Below, in pieces: positions 46,878 to 58,034 of a stretch of DNA of 64,000 nt (positions are counted from its first letter, which is position 1; each line of letters begins with the position of its first letter). A program made the position numbers and the translations under genes. Origin of the DNA: Solen grandis (taxonomy: Eukaryota > Mollusca > Bivalvia > Adapedonta > Solenidae); NCBI GenBank assembly GCA_021229015.1, contig CM037785.1:39180766-39244765 (forward strand). The letters are read 5' to 3'. The notes under the pieces were generated by a model. The model was not told the DNA's origin, made no database searches, and saw nothing but the letters and a program-made list of their open reading frames with translations.

Positions 46878-49800
46878 GTAAGTCTTCTGTTTATAAGGTT
46901 TAGAATAACTTTGTTGTCACTGTCCTTGGAGGTGTCATTATAAACCATCCTTTTTGTGTCACCTGCTGTAAGTATAGGAATCACTTCTCAGTCCTCTGTA
47001 TGTCTTGCTGTCCATAATACTCTGTAAGTCACACTTTTTCTATCGTGCTTCTTTCAGCAGGTGACGCATGAGTTCCAAGGAACACTTCTTGTTAATAAGT
47101 TTTAAGCCACTGAGTTTTTCTTTGTACCATTGATACCTAGTGATAAAATGGTTTGAGCATTCCACTGTGGAACAGGAAATCATGGGCCCAATCCCCATGG
47201 TCAGTATGCAACATTGTAGCTCCCTACTTTTCACTCAGAATGAATGTAAGGTAGTTCCAGGACTGATTCCCTGTGTCAAGTTATAGTAACAAGATGTGGT
47301 ACCATGCCTTTTGTCTTTGGTTTAATTCTGCAGTTTGGTTACGTTGGTAGCAGATCATCTCTAAATGATTTAACCACTGTTGGTTGAATGTAGTACACAA
47401 GAAAGCAGAACATATCTTTTTATTGTTTATAGATATATTCATGTTTAATATTGTTAATCATAATATCCAGTTGCTCAGTAACATTAGGATATATTGTGGT
47501 TGAATACCGACAGTGGCTGACTTTGTCAGCACATTGGCACACAAATTTGTGATACAAAATGATACTTTAATGATAGAAAAGGTTGGACTTCAAATTTTAA
47601 TTATGAAATGTTTTCTCCCACGAATTCTTTTCAAGACGTGAATGACATCAGGATAGTTTGATGAGGAATTCTAGTATTGAATACAGTACTTTAGTACTCT
47701 GAATGATTTGTTAGTAATTTTTTTTAGATATCATATATTTTTGGTAACAAGAAAGTGATTGGAAAGCAAGGTTTAATAACTAACTTGTACAAGTCCCATT
47801 CAACAGTTCCAGTATTGCACCAGTACTACCTTTCCTACCTCATATCCTTAACAGTAATTTAATAAATTACTAAAGGCTGTGTCCTCATACAGAATAGTGA
47901 TATCCCTGCCCGCTCAGATATCATATATTTACCTCACCTGAGCACAATGTGCTCATCGTGAGCTATTGTAATAGCCCTTTGTCCAGTGTCTGTGCATGCA
48001 TGCATCCGGCGTCAACAATTTTCTTTAAATGACACCTCTGAAACCACTGTGCCAAATTTGATAATTTTGCCTGTGATGTTCCTTGCATGAATCACTACCA
48101 AAGTTGTTCTGATCCATTGCATATCTGGGTCACAGAAGCTAAAAATAGATATTTAAAATGAAATCTTAAAAAATCTCCAAAACCGCAAGGCCTAAAGCTT
48201 AGATATTTGCTTTGTGGCATTGTCTTATGAATCTCTACCAAAATCGTACAAATCATGACCCTGGGGTCAAAATTGGCCCCGCCCCAGGGGTCACTTTATT
48301 TTACATAGGCTTATATAGGAAAATCTAGAAAAATTTTCTTGTAAAAAACCACAAGGTCTGGAGTTAAGATATTGGGTTTTAGCATTGTCTAGTGGACCTC
48401 TACCAAGTTTGTTCAAATCATGGGGTCAAAATTGGCTTGCCCCAGGGGTCACTTGATTTTACATAGACTTAAATAGGAAAACTAGAAAAACTTTCTTGTC
48501 AGAAACTAAAATGCCTCGGGTTAAGATATTTGGTATATAATAGGACTAGTGGACATCTACCAACTTTGTTCACATCACGGCCCTGGGGTCACTTGATTTT
48601 ATAGCTTTGACCATCAATGTTTTGACCACAGGTACAGTTTTTGTGTGCAGTTACAATTATTTTGCCATACATTTGCATGGATTTTGTATTCAGTTGGACT
48701 GTTTCATAAAAGACAATGAAGGCAAATTAATCAGGTTAGCGATTCAGGGCTATCATGGCCCTCTTGTTTAAATAAAGTCATCTTAATAACTCTATGAAAT
48801 ATAAGAAAATTCAAGGAAATGTCATCACATTGTACTGCCTTGTAGAGATATTGATATCTATTCTTGAATATCTCAACATAAATGATCTGATCATTGTATT
48901 GGATATTGTCATGATCTTATATTTTCCCAATTTTGGACTTACCACAATATTTTCTTAATTCATAGAAATACACAGGTACTAAATAGATGATAAAAGAATT
49001 ATTGCTCATAATGATTGTCATCCAAAAGTTGAAGGCTTTCTCTTTGTGGAGATACAATAAATGAAAAAAACTTAAATATGTCAACCAATTTCATTTTGAC
49101 TGCCTTGAATTTTTGAGATATACATGGTTTGTTTCTTGCCTAGATGGAAGACAACCCTCACAATAAAATGGCGACCTATCTAACTGGAGACTTCTTGTTT
49201 GGGAATACAAAAGAAGATGTAAGTAATCTATACCCATTTTATGGTACAAAAGACCCCCAGCCCATTCATATATGTCATTTATACAATGCTCATGTGTTCA
49301 CAGTTCCCTTCTCACTGTCAAATATGAGAAATATGTATTCAGTTTGATTTTCTAGATACACATGCTTGTTTCAGTAACATGCAACCTGTAGAGTTAGACC
49401 CTTTACTTCATATAGACTCATTTTGAAGCACTGGCAAACAGAGCAGACCCAGATGCTATGTTTGAACTGAACAATGGTCAACTGTGTATAGTGTCATTGT
49501 TATGTGATTGGTTAGATGTGTAACATTTTACAAGACCAGTCAGATATGGTTTTTAATAAAAAACAATTCTATGTTCCTCATTTTATGGTATTAATAATTA
49601 AGACATCAGTCTACAAGCTGTAGTTGTCTTAAAGGAATCATAAAATTATTTAGACTGACAACTCACATTCATATATCTTTCTGCTTACAAAATAGGGCTT
49701 ACATGTCATGATTGCCATATACTGTAAAATCATTAACTTTTATTAACATTAAATTTTGTTGATCATGTACATAAGGGAATTTCATGGGTACATTTATTTG

Positions 49801-51408
49801 TGGATTTAATGTTCTAGAAAACGTTAGGTCTTTATAAGAGACCAGTTTTCGTGGATAAAACCCTCCATGAAATCGACGAAAATTAGTGTACCACGAAAAT
49901 TTAATGATTTCACAGTATGCAGTGTCAACCATCTAATCCTTGGAGCTGTTGTGGCCGTCAAGGCCAATCTTGTTGGAGGAGTGATAAGATCATCAGCTCT
50001 GTAACCAAGAGGTTGTAAGTTTGATCTTTGGCTGCCACATACATAAGTAATTAAGAATGGTGTTGGTACTGGAAAGTCTTCCTTGCTTTGCACTTAGCAC
50101 ATAAGTATAGTTCCAGGACTGGTTGGCCCAGTGTCAGGATAAAGTGACTGGGTGTGGTATCATGCCATTTGTCTAGTACTGTGATAATGCAATTTCATAA
50201 CCCACTATATTTTGTCCCCATTTGATTGAAATATGGTTGGTGGGAGTGTAAAACCCAAATAAACATTTTTTAACCTGACATCACATTTGATTGACAGCTT
50301 GAGACAAGGGTAATAACAGTGCAGCTGTACACAAAGATGAAGGTGGAGCCGGAGTCCTACTGGGTCGGACTTATCAATAAATACTTTGTGGATAAGCCCC
50401 ATGTATTGGTAAGTCAAGTTACAAGAACGTAGAGGGGGTGGGTACAGGTAGTATTGTAGGAAGTAATAAGTCGTGGTTGTGATATGATGTACAGTGTAAC
50501 TCCTCCAGTGTAACTCCTCCAAACTGGAACTCCTATATACCTGAATTTCCTCTATACTGGAAACAGTTTTAGTCCCATTTTTCAACCCTTCGATATTTCA
50601 TATCATTGTAAACTCTTTATACCAGAAACCCTTCATTTTGGAAACCTCACGAGGTTTGGGGCTCACTTCCAATCATAGCAATGGAAAAATATCCACCAGG
50701 TGACATTGGCATTAAAATGATCTTGACCCCCAAAGTCTGTTGCACCTTAGGGGCATGGCGTTCATTCGAACGTAGCTTGTTTTGAATTTAGGCATAGATA
50801 TAAACAGCTATATGCATAGACATGTTTTGCAATGATAACGGTCAAAACCCCTCTAAACTGGAAACCCCTCTAAATCTGAAAATTATGTTGTCCCAAACCT
50901 TGTCTGGTTTAAAGGGGTTCAACTGTATTGATTAGAAGAAGAGAAATACGTAAATGCATAAATATTAAGTGGTTTTATCCAGGTTTCAAGGAAGTGGGTC
51001 AAATTAGGAATCCTGCTTGTCATGTCCTGTTAAGTATAATTCTGTCCTGAACTCACATTACATGAAGGAAAGGTGGGATGTGGGGGTATCAGTCATCTTA
51101 AGTGATAGTTCTAGTTCATTTTTTTCTTTAGATTGGGAAACAGGTTTTTAGAACTTTTACATAATTCTCTCAACAGTTCCTGGACTTGAGGAGCTTGAGA
51201 ATTTCTTGTTATTAATGTAATGTATTTTGCCGTTCAAATATGTCAAAATAAACTAAATGTTTAGATTATTGGGGAGCCAAGTCAGAGCCTTATGGTTGAG
51301 ATGGCTAAGACAGAGGAAGACAGGGTTGCTAAGCAACGAGAGACCTTGGGGAAGGATGGGCTTCAGTTGAAGAATACTGTTCTTGAGAAGGCTACAGAAG
51401 AGAACGAG
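46775..51408 (+). CDS. M16-type metalloprotease, C05D11.1-like, 4 internal exons (gene span, partial)
   Basis: Four exons (46775-46877, 49144-49218, 50298-50408, 51265-51408) join in phase into about 144 residues: LGRIGSGKEKIDMTRMTNLI, NPHNKMATYLTGDFLFGNTK, VEPESYWVGLINKYFVDKPH, then EPSQSLMVEMAKTEEDRVAK and KATEENE. I recognise this as the central region of the M16C-like family typified by nematode C05D11.1, Zn peptidases related to insulinase and presequence protease. The inverted zinc motif HxxEH would lie in N-terminal exons, which are not seen anywhere upstream in the window. No C-terminal exon is recognisable up to 64000. The catalytic status of the gene, and whether it is whole, are unknown. 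Confidence 0.72.
46956..47093 (+). mobile_element. HINE-E, 138 bp, intact ends
   Basis: GTCACCTGCTG (46958-46968) is inverted as CAGCAGGTGAC (47055-47065). The latter precedes a perfect palindrome GTTCCAAGGAAC (47072-47083) and ACTTCTTGTT. This is subterminal repeat, hairpin and CTTGTT end in miniature. It lies in the first M16 intron. Confidence 0.65.
47125..47350 (+). mobile_element. SINE-2 partial copy
   Basis: It retains GTAGCTCCCTACTT, AGGTAGTTCCAGGACTGATT, TGTGTCAAGTTATAGTAAC and GTACCATGCCTTTTGTC of the SINE-2 body. The tRNA head is degenerate. Confidence 0.6.
47351..47929. other. intron DNA, nothing supported
   Basis: AT-rich, with a short SINE-3-like phrase (CAACAGTTCCAGTATTGCACC near 47802) but no complete element. 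Confidence 0.4.
47930..48770 (+). mobile_element. HINE-A, long copy in M16 intron
   Basis: The 5' nested hairpin contains CTCACCTGAG (47933-47942) and GTGCTCATCGTGAGCT. Three central repeats of about 150-170 bp are built on CCCCAGGGGTCACTT.ATTTTACATAG (48283, 48433 and a shorter copy at 48585). The 3' hairpin AGGGC...GCCCT (48746-48762) is followed by CTTGTTT. The 3' subterminal partner is mutated (CAGGTTAGC). Confidence 0.78.
48771..49143. other. intron DNA, nothing supported
   Basis: AT-rich, no repeat or coding signal. Confidence 0.5.
49144..49218 (+). CDS. M16 gene exon 2 of 4 seen
   Basis: 25 codons, phase 0 to 0, acceptor TCTTGCCTAG, donor GTAAGT. It encodes NPHNKMATYLTGDFLFGNTK. The leading ATG is simply the first codon of the exon, not evidence for a start. 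Confidence 0.8.
49945..50270 (+). mobile_element. SINE-2 copy
   Basis: The head is TGTTGTGGCCGTCAAGGCC (A-box region altered), then a B-box-like GTAAGTTTGATC. The body carries the AGTTCCAGGACTGGTTGGCCC and GTGTCAGGATAAAGTGACTG phrases, and it ends GAAATATGGTTGGTGGGAGT. It stops only about 28 bases before exon 3 of the M16 gene, so it occupies the branch-point region. Confidence 0.78.
50298..50408 (+). CDS. M16 gene exon 3 of 4 seen
   Basis: 37 codons, phase 0 to 0, acceptor TTGATTGACAG, donor GTAAGT. It encodes VITVQLYTKMKVEPESYWVG and LINKYFVDKPHVL, the most recognisable piece of the family. Confidence 0.85.
50409..51264. other. M16 intron; SINE-3 fragment at 51129-51215
   Basis: GATTGGGAAACAGGTTTTTAG (51134 on) and CAACAGTTCCTGGACTTGAG match the tail half of SINE-3. 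The rest includes repeated CTGGAAACCCCTCTAAA.TGAA phrases without a clear unit. Confidence 0.5.
51265..51408 (+). CDS. M16 gene exon 4 of 4 seen
   Basis: 48 codons, phase 0 to 0, acceptor AAATGTTTAG, donor GTAGGT. It encodes IIGEPSQSLMVEMAKTEEDR and KQRETLGKDGLQLKN, then KATEENE, the charged helix that precedes the C-terminal domain in the family. Confidence 0.85.
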
Positions 51409-51715
51409 GTAGGTTGCCTAGGGGTTATAGAAGTATTTTTGAAAATGCTGATATTTTGAGATTTCTTTAGAGACAGTATCATTGTATTGTTGATATATTT
51501 TGCAGAGATGGAGTACCAATACAGACTTTTAACTTGTCTGTTTTTCAAAGAAAAATGTTTAGGTATTGGCGTCACTCTGGTGTCATCGTCATTGTCGTCT
51601 TGAAGAAGAAGAATTTTAACCTAGGCCATAATTTTTAAACTATTAAACCATCTGTCATCAAACTTCACATACTTGTTTTCTATCACAAGGGCTACATTCC
51701 CATCTGTTTCAATAA
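51409..51715. other. intron DNA left of the Gypsy-type insertion
   Basis: It contains a diverged dispersed-repeat phrase (CTAGGCCATAATTTTTAAACT..). No LTR-like copy of the 54248-55002 sequence occurs here. Confidence 0.5.
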
Positions 51716-53776
51716 TTTTTCAGAGGTGTGGCTTCTGGATATCTGGTCGCATAGTCCACCACTGTCAAGATGTATCTGTATCCTCTCTCACTGACAGGCG
51801 TAATTGGTCCAATGAGATCAATTGCTACCCTCTGAAATGGAGTGTCAATTACAGGCATTTCCACCAATGGAACTTTTGACAACTTCCCTTTTGGCATCAT
51901 ACGCTGGCATTTGTCGCATGAGGCGCAATAACGTTTCACATCGGCAATAAGTCCTGGCCAATGAAATTGTGAAAGAATCTTGTCTGCTGTCTTTTGTGTC
52001 CCTAAGTGACCTCCAAATAGACTTTCATGTGCTATTTTCATGACATTTTTCCGATATCTTGTCGGTACCATTATCTGCCTAATCCCTTGCCCGTTTGCTA
52101 TCTTTGGCGACTTGAATTCTCTTCCATTCTTTTTAAAGAATCTGTAAGTATTTAACTTACCTGAGCCTCTGGTCTCTCCTGATCTGCAAAGCTCTCTCGC
52201 AGTATCCAGGGTTTTATCCTCTTCTTGATGTGCCCTCAGATCTGTGGAATCTATTTCACCAATTTCTTTTGTTTCACTGGCCTCATCTTCTCCCTCTGCA
52301 CTTGACTTCTTGTCTTGGCTGCTGCCAAATTCACAGCTGACTTTTCACTCCTATCCTTGATCATCTGGCTATCTTCAATGCCCTCACTGATCCCAAGGTT
52401 ACTAACATTTCCTATAATCAAATCATAAACAGGATTTTGCATGCAAAGTGCTTTAATCTTACCTGTAAATAATGGTGTCTGCACATACACCTCTGCAGTT
52501 GGGAATTTTCTGACCGTACCATCTATCAGAACACAATGCTGCGCTTCCCCAGTGTACTGATGGTCTTCAACCAGGGAGGATTTAACCACTACGGTAGAAC
52601 ACCCCGTATCTCTAAGTACATTAACCTTATATTTACCTACATACCCTTTTGCTTCTGGCATGTTTTGTCGCAACTTGGATCCACATGCAGCTGACATAAC
52701 TGGTATATTATGCCCACATTTTAATTCTGCCACACCACGTGACACACAACAAGATGATAAGTCACTCTTGACTCTACCTGCTCTAGGTTTAAACTCACCT
52801 GTGGGTCTATCAGTATACTTACCTCTGAAGTTTTCCTGATACTTACCGTTTGGGTTGTGGTTGCCTCTTTCTCTTCCCTTATAAGCATATGATACATTTT
52901 GATTATGCCTACCTAAAGGACAGTCCTTGATTTTATGTTCTAGGCTTCCACACTGGAAACAAGCCTTCCTTGCTTCTGGTTTCCTATTTTTACCCTGAAA
53001 CATAAAGCTCTTACCCCCATGGGCCTCAAGATACTGTTCTGAAAACTGAACCATTTCCACTATGGAACCAATTTTCCTCTCTTTAAGAAATGTACTAAGC
53101 GCAGGACTACAAGCCTCTAAAAATTGCTCTCGAACAAAAAGATCCCTTAAGCCATCAAATGACTTTTCAACATCACCTAACTCCATCCATCTACTTAAGT
53201 AATGCTGAACTCTAGAAACAAACTGACCTGGAGTTTCACCAACAGCTGGTGTTGCTGTTCTAAACTTTTGATGAAATCCCTCTTCAGTTAATTCAAAAAA
53301 ATTAATAAGGCTGCTTTCAGCACAGAATAATCAGCAGACTCAGCAGGTGTTAACCTGGAGTATACTGCTAAAGCCCTACCTTTCAAAAGTGCACTCAAAT
53401 TAAGACCCCAGTTTTCCACTTTCCAACTGACAGTTTCAGCATAACGTTCAAAACGAAGCAAATATTCATCTATATTTTCTTTGGTGTCATCAAATGGGGG
53501 AAGTTCAGGTATTCGTGCCTAACACCCTTCATTCTCTTCTACCCGATCTCTGTTCTCACATGCTCTCTTTATCCTCTCTCGTTCTAACTCTAATTTCTCT
53601 TTCTCTATTGACAGCTTCTCTTTCTCAATTTCTCTAGCAAACGCTCTCTCCTGTCTCTCTGCTTCCAGCTTCTCTTTCTCTAATTTACTTTGTTCAGTTA
53701 CAAAATTTCTTAGTTCTTCATCTTTCAATCCCATCTCTTTCCCTAATTTCAACAAATTCTCACAAAGCAAATCCAT
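51716..53776 (-). pseudogene. Ty3/Gypsy-type element gag-protease-integrase, truncated and frameshifted
   Basis: From right to left on the minus strand: a coiled-coil N-terminus (EKLEAERQERAFAREIEKEK), then a gag capsid region with LPPFD..EYLLRFERYAE and a SCAN-like QFVSRVQHYL segment. A zinc knuckle CX2CX4HX4C follows (plus 52920-52961), and then an aspartic protease with DTGCS (plus 52596-52610). A linker leads into the integrase HHCC domain (HESLFGGHLG...CASCDKCQ) and the start of the catalytic core (AIDLIGPI, VVDYATRYPEATPLKN), where it stops abruptly at about 51716. Frames change near 53520, near an A7 run at 53295-53301, and near 52253. No reverse transcriptase lies between protease and integrase. 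It is a dead fragment, 5' part only. Confidence 0.88.
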
Positions 53777-54232
53777 ACTTTTTTTTCAAATAATATTGAC
53801 CATCAAATAACAATTACAATAAATTGAATATTAAATATGAGGATTTTACAAAAGTCTTACACTAACTGACCCTAAACAGTGATTTTTATTCTGAGCAATA
53901 ATGTTACATATTATACAAGAATATATGTTTTAATAATTACACTCGAGCCGGTAATCCTAAAGAATGTTAATAAACAATTAGGGGTAAGCTCCCTTTACAA
54001 CTCCCTTCAAATGTTCACTGACCACTGGAATGCAAGGCAATAAATCACTTTGGCCAAGCAGACACCAAATGGAACTGATAAGTGGAAACAACGCCTCAGC
54101 AGAATAACGTTATCTGTAGTACACAGCGTGTCTAAATACACCTCACGCTCAGATCTTCATCTGCATTGACCACAGTGTATCAGTATAATTATCTGGTGTT
54201 TAATAGCATCACCCCACCCGTACTACCAAAGT
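53777..54232 (-). other. Gypsy-type element 5' untranslated leader
   Basis: It lies between the putative primer-binding site and the first gag codon. No frame or structure that I can support. Confidence 0.4.
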
Positions 54233-55002
54233 TGTCACGATGCCACTTGCGATGAAGTGGAAGACTTAATTTTTGGGGTTAGATGCAACCAGAACTGATA
54301 CAATGTAGTTTACAATAATATTTAATAAACAAAAATAACAAGTTGACAAGATATTTATATGCTGATTAAACAATGATCTTTCAAACTTAAGCAGGTCTTT
54401 CATAAGTAACAAATGTTAGTCTTCTGGTTCACTAATGTTTACAGTCTTCTGTTGCGTGCACAGTTTATAAATCTTCTCTTTATCCAACCGTTATCATTGA
54501 CCTGGCTGCCCTCCTTCTAGGCCTTCTGCCTCCGGTCCCCTGGATCTTTTTGTTCTTCCTTCCTATAACTTTCCTTTCATCCTTCGTTCCTTAGTCTCTC
54601 AAACATCGATGTGTTTAGACTTTCCCTCGATTATCACAACCACTCCCCTTTGTCTCAATATTGTTCTCTCCTTACAGGCTCATACCCAACTGACTCTCGC
54701 CCCTCTCTCAAGACGCTTTCTCCCAATACCTCCCACCAATCAAACTTCCCCAATTTGACCCTGTCCATAAAAATTAGCGCCAAAACAAAATTAATATCTG
54801 TAATTAACCCCAAGAAAATTTTCCATACTGATCTCCAAAATATTCCCTTTCAGGGTTGTACATGTCTGTCAGTGGCTTATCTAGTTAAATGCTGGTCTGG
54901 ACCCTCTGCTTCATAGGCTCATGGGCTAAACTGGTCTTTATAATGATGAGTCTAGAGTGATCAGCAATCCTTAAGGTGGTGAAGTATAAACCAACAACAA
55001 CA
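54233..55002 (-). repeat. putative 5' LTR and primer-binding site of the Gypsy-type element
   Basis: Upstream of gag on the minus strand, TGGCATCGTGACA (plus 54233-54245) starts with TGG, as primer-binding sites do. The sequence before it ends in CA (plus 54248). A start at TGTTGTTGTTGG (plus 55002) would give an LTR of about 755 bp bounded by TG and CA. There is no second LTR to compare with, so limits are inferred. Confidence 0.35.
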
Positions 55003-55343
55003 TGTACTAATAATCACAACCATATTTTCTAAATCTATATACAACATTTTTACACTTGGTAACTATCAACTAATTAATGATAAAGCTATTCATCAATAAG
55101 TGCATTTATCTTCTATTTCTAAAAAAATATTATTGAGTAAAAAAATAAGTATATCATACACTTTTTCCACTTTTTCGAAAGATCACAAGCAATTACAACA
55201 AAACTGCTTCCTTATATTTAAAACATTACTTTGGACTATGATACTCTCAAATGCATTTGCCTCCCCGCCTCAGGCGAGTTCCTGTTACCTGAAGACGTCT
55301 TTGTTGCAAATCTTATACCATAAACAACCCAGTAAACACACCA
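55003..55343. other. no recognisable gene
   Basis: AT-rich, nothing supported. Confidence 0.5.
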
Positions 55344-55445
55344 ATATGGGTCCCATATGGGTTTGCCCATATGGGACCCATATGGGACCTTTATGGGCAA
55401 GCCCATGTGGGTTTGCCCTTAAGGGTCCCAGATGGGCCCCATATT
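55344..55445. repeat. CCCATATGGG palindrome cluster
   Basis: Perfect 18-bp arms at 55344-55361 and 55366-55383, with loop TTTG, built from ATATGGGTCCCATATGGG. Further inverted GGGCAAGCCCATGTGGG-type segments follow to 55445. A single CCCATATGGGTCCCAT recurs at 55561, and an independent perfect 14-bp pair is at 57993-58034. Confidence 0.85.
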
Positions 55446-55739
55446 ACAGCACCTTTACGAAAAACGATTATTTTTTCATTTATTTATATAAAAAAAATAT
55501 TTATTAAGCTAGTGTGTGACTACTTTGTCATAAACTGCGATTTTTTCGAATATTTTACAACCCATATGGGTCCCATTTTGGCCTACAGATAAACAACAGC
55601 TACTCTGAACAAGTGCGCGGAATTTATTTTATTTTTAATATAGGTTTTAATTTTAATAAATAAGATATATAATGTATCGTTTAGACATAGATATTAACCA
55701 TAAAATGTTTAATCGTCTCTATGCTTTAAAATAAATACA

Positions 55740-55822
55740 AATTTCGAGCATGCGCAGACATGATTTCCGCTGCCGCCGAAACATTTGAAAATCAAACGAT
55801 GGCAAGCATCTTTTGAAACGGT
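55740..55822 (+). promoter_or_regulatory. possible promoter and short first exon
   Basis: GAGCATGCGCAGAC (55746 on) contains an NRF1-like GCATGCGCA core in a locally CpG-richer patch (CCGCTGCCGCCG). It is followed by ATGGCAAGCATC and a donor-like ACG/GTAAGT at 55822-55828. No downstream partner exon is established, and the ATG there is followed by a stop after five codons, so a noncoding or leader exon is more likely. Confidence 0.25.
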
Positions 55823-55829
55823 AAGTTGT

Positions 55830-57172
55830 TATATTGTACACGTATAATTTTCTTTTGAATTCTGTAGGCCAACCACGATCTCATATTATCGATTTTCCTC
55901 TTAAAATTCACGCACAAATTGTGTGCATATTTTGCTTTGCAATTGCCATGTGTTTTCGCTGAATTTTGTTTACATTTTTCACGTTTGTGACATTGCCCAA
56001 ATAAACTGTCCATGTCAAGGGGGTATGTGGCCATATTTCGCGTGCCTGCATGGGTAAATTTGCGTACAATAGTTTGGTTGAGAATGGTGAAAGTTATAAA
56101 ATGACTATTCATCTAATTGTTAGGCCAGCAAAAATCTATGAGGATGATTGAACAGACAGTACAGACAGTAATGAGGATCACTTGATGTTGAGAATGCGGG
56201 GGGCACTGAGAGTAGGCCACCGATGTTTCACCCAGACACAACACCGAAACGGACACCTGCTGCAGATGTATTTTTACCCCCCCCCCCCCCGCGTTTGATG
56301 ATAGACACTGCGAGAGTATAGCATTGCAGTGCAGCTGCAGCGTCATCCCGTGTGCAGACTATTGGGCCTAATACGTAAGCTTAGTACTTTAAATTATATT
56401 CCTATACATGCTGTTTACAATACAAACCAACAAAAACACAACAAGCTGGATTGAAAATGCCATAACATCTTCAGTGTTAAACAGCTAAATCAAAATTAGT
56501 AATTTATGAAATTTAATTACATATATCTACCTTTAATATATAATATGACTGGGTGTATACATATGTCATCAGTTAAACATGCAGAATATTGAATATACAT
56601 TACAGTTGTGTGGTTTTACAGGTATATGGTAAATTTTGAAAGGTATATAATAAAAGGAATGTTGAGACATGGGTCTGTATCACTTCTTTTATCCTGTTTG
56701 TTTAGGCCTATAACAAAATTTAACAATGTACGGTTCAGAAATGTGACAAAGGAATTCATGAATTTATCATTATTACAGTGTCATTTTTTATTTACCACAC
56801 CTTTGACATTGTTTTTCAGGTACTGTTATGAATTCATGGTCTTGCATGATTAGAATCGTAAGATGAAGGAAATGTTTCAAGAGTTGTTGGCCAGATCAGG
56901 ATCATATGACCAGCCGCTACAGCTCCCAAAGGGACACACCCTAGCATAGTGTCATTTATGTGAATCTTTTCAAGTTATTCAATCATTCAATCAGGAGACA
57001 ATTTAGGCCAGTGCATATGGGATTAGGAATTAAGTTTGTCTCAGACTTCATTCCTGACCCAATATGCACTGACTTAAATGCGGATAAACATAATTATCTG
57101 TATATGTATAATGATTCTGTCATCTTTACATTAGACAATATTGCATTTTTTTGCATGAAATAGTCAAGTGTG
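55830..57172. other. no confident gene; 29-codon frame at 56863
   Basis: 56863-56949 (+) encodes MKEMFQELLARSGSYDQPLQ plus eight residues, following a TTTTTTCAG at 56818. Codon use looks coding-like, but no family is recognised. A C14 run lies at 56277-56290. Confidence 0.3.
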
Positions 57173-57196
57173 CTGTCTTATGGACAGTTCTTGTTT
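57173..57196 (+). mobile_element. HINE-D 3' terminus fragment
   Basis: CTGTC-TTATG-GACAG followed by TTCTTGTTT, preceded by AGTCAAGTG, matches the end of the element at 43584-43607. Confidence 0.5.
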
Positions 57197-57992
57197 GTTC
57201 TATTCTTTTTAAATGTACAGTGTAAACAAAATATTATCATAACTGACTTTTTTCGATTAATGACCAATTAGTTACAAAGAAATTGCACTTTTAAGTGGGT
57301 AATTGGTGAAGCTGCTAATGATGTTATGGTTTCAAAATAATTGTATTCATGTCATCCCCAAACTATTAAGCAACTTGGGGTCTTGCTTATAGATTAGTAT
57401 TTGTCACAACCAAACAGAAAACTTTGTCCCCCTAAAAAAGAAATTCATGTTAAACTTTTCACAGGACATAGAAATAAGGTGCCTGGTTATTTATATCTTT
57501 GTATTTCATTGTTAAATATCAAGGGTGCTTGTTTTCTAGGGTGTGTATAAAGAAATGAGCCAACTCGGAATGCCACAAGGAAGAACATAGTAATCAAGTG
57601 AACAGTGTGGGTGCAAGACTGTGTGGTTTCGGAAGCAGGATGTGAATCCTAGCCTAAACCAATGTCGCGAGAAATGAAGAAAGTGACTGAAAAAGCAGCA
57701 GTGTTTGAGAAATGGCTGTGAAAGTAATTTATTGACTATTTTATCATTTGAGCAGTACTCAGGTATTATGGTGTTAAATTCTGTGGATTTACAAAAACAG
57801 TTTCATTTATTTAGTTTATTTCTAAGTTAATTGCCATAAGTATCAAAACAAATGTTCCCTTGTTGACATTTTAATTTACATACAAGACGTACAAGCTACA
57901 GTAATGAGTAATGTTGGCTATTGCAGTACTGTCTCTGATTTTAGTAATGAGTCTTGAAGATTTGTATTTGTATATAGTCCTATGTTGGCAGC

Positions 57993-58034
57993 CTATATGG
58001 GACCCATGTGGGTGCCCATATGGGTCCCATATAG
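57993..58034. repeat. inverted repeat with CCCATATGGG-type arms
   Basis: CTATATGGGACCCA (57993-58006) and TGGGTCCCATATAG (58021-58034) are exact reverse complements around a 14-base centre that itself contains GTGGGTGCCC. Same motif class as 55344-55445. Confidence 0.85.

Noticed and set aside
49144..49347. Independent 67-codon gene starting at ATG 49144
   Set aside because: The first 25 codons are an M16 exon ending at a GTAAGT donor. The remainder is read-through into the intron.
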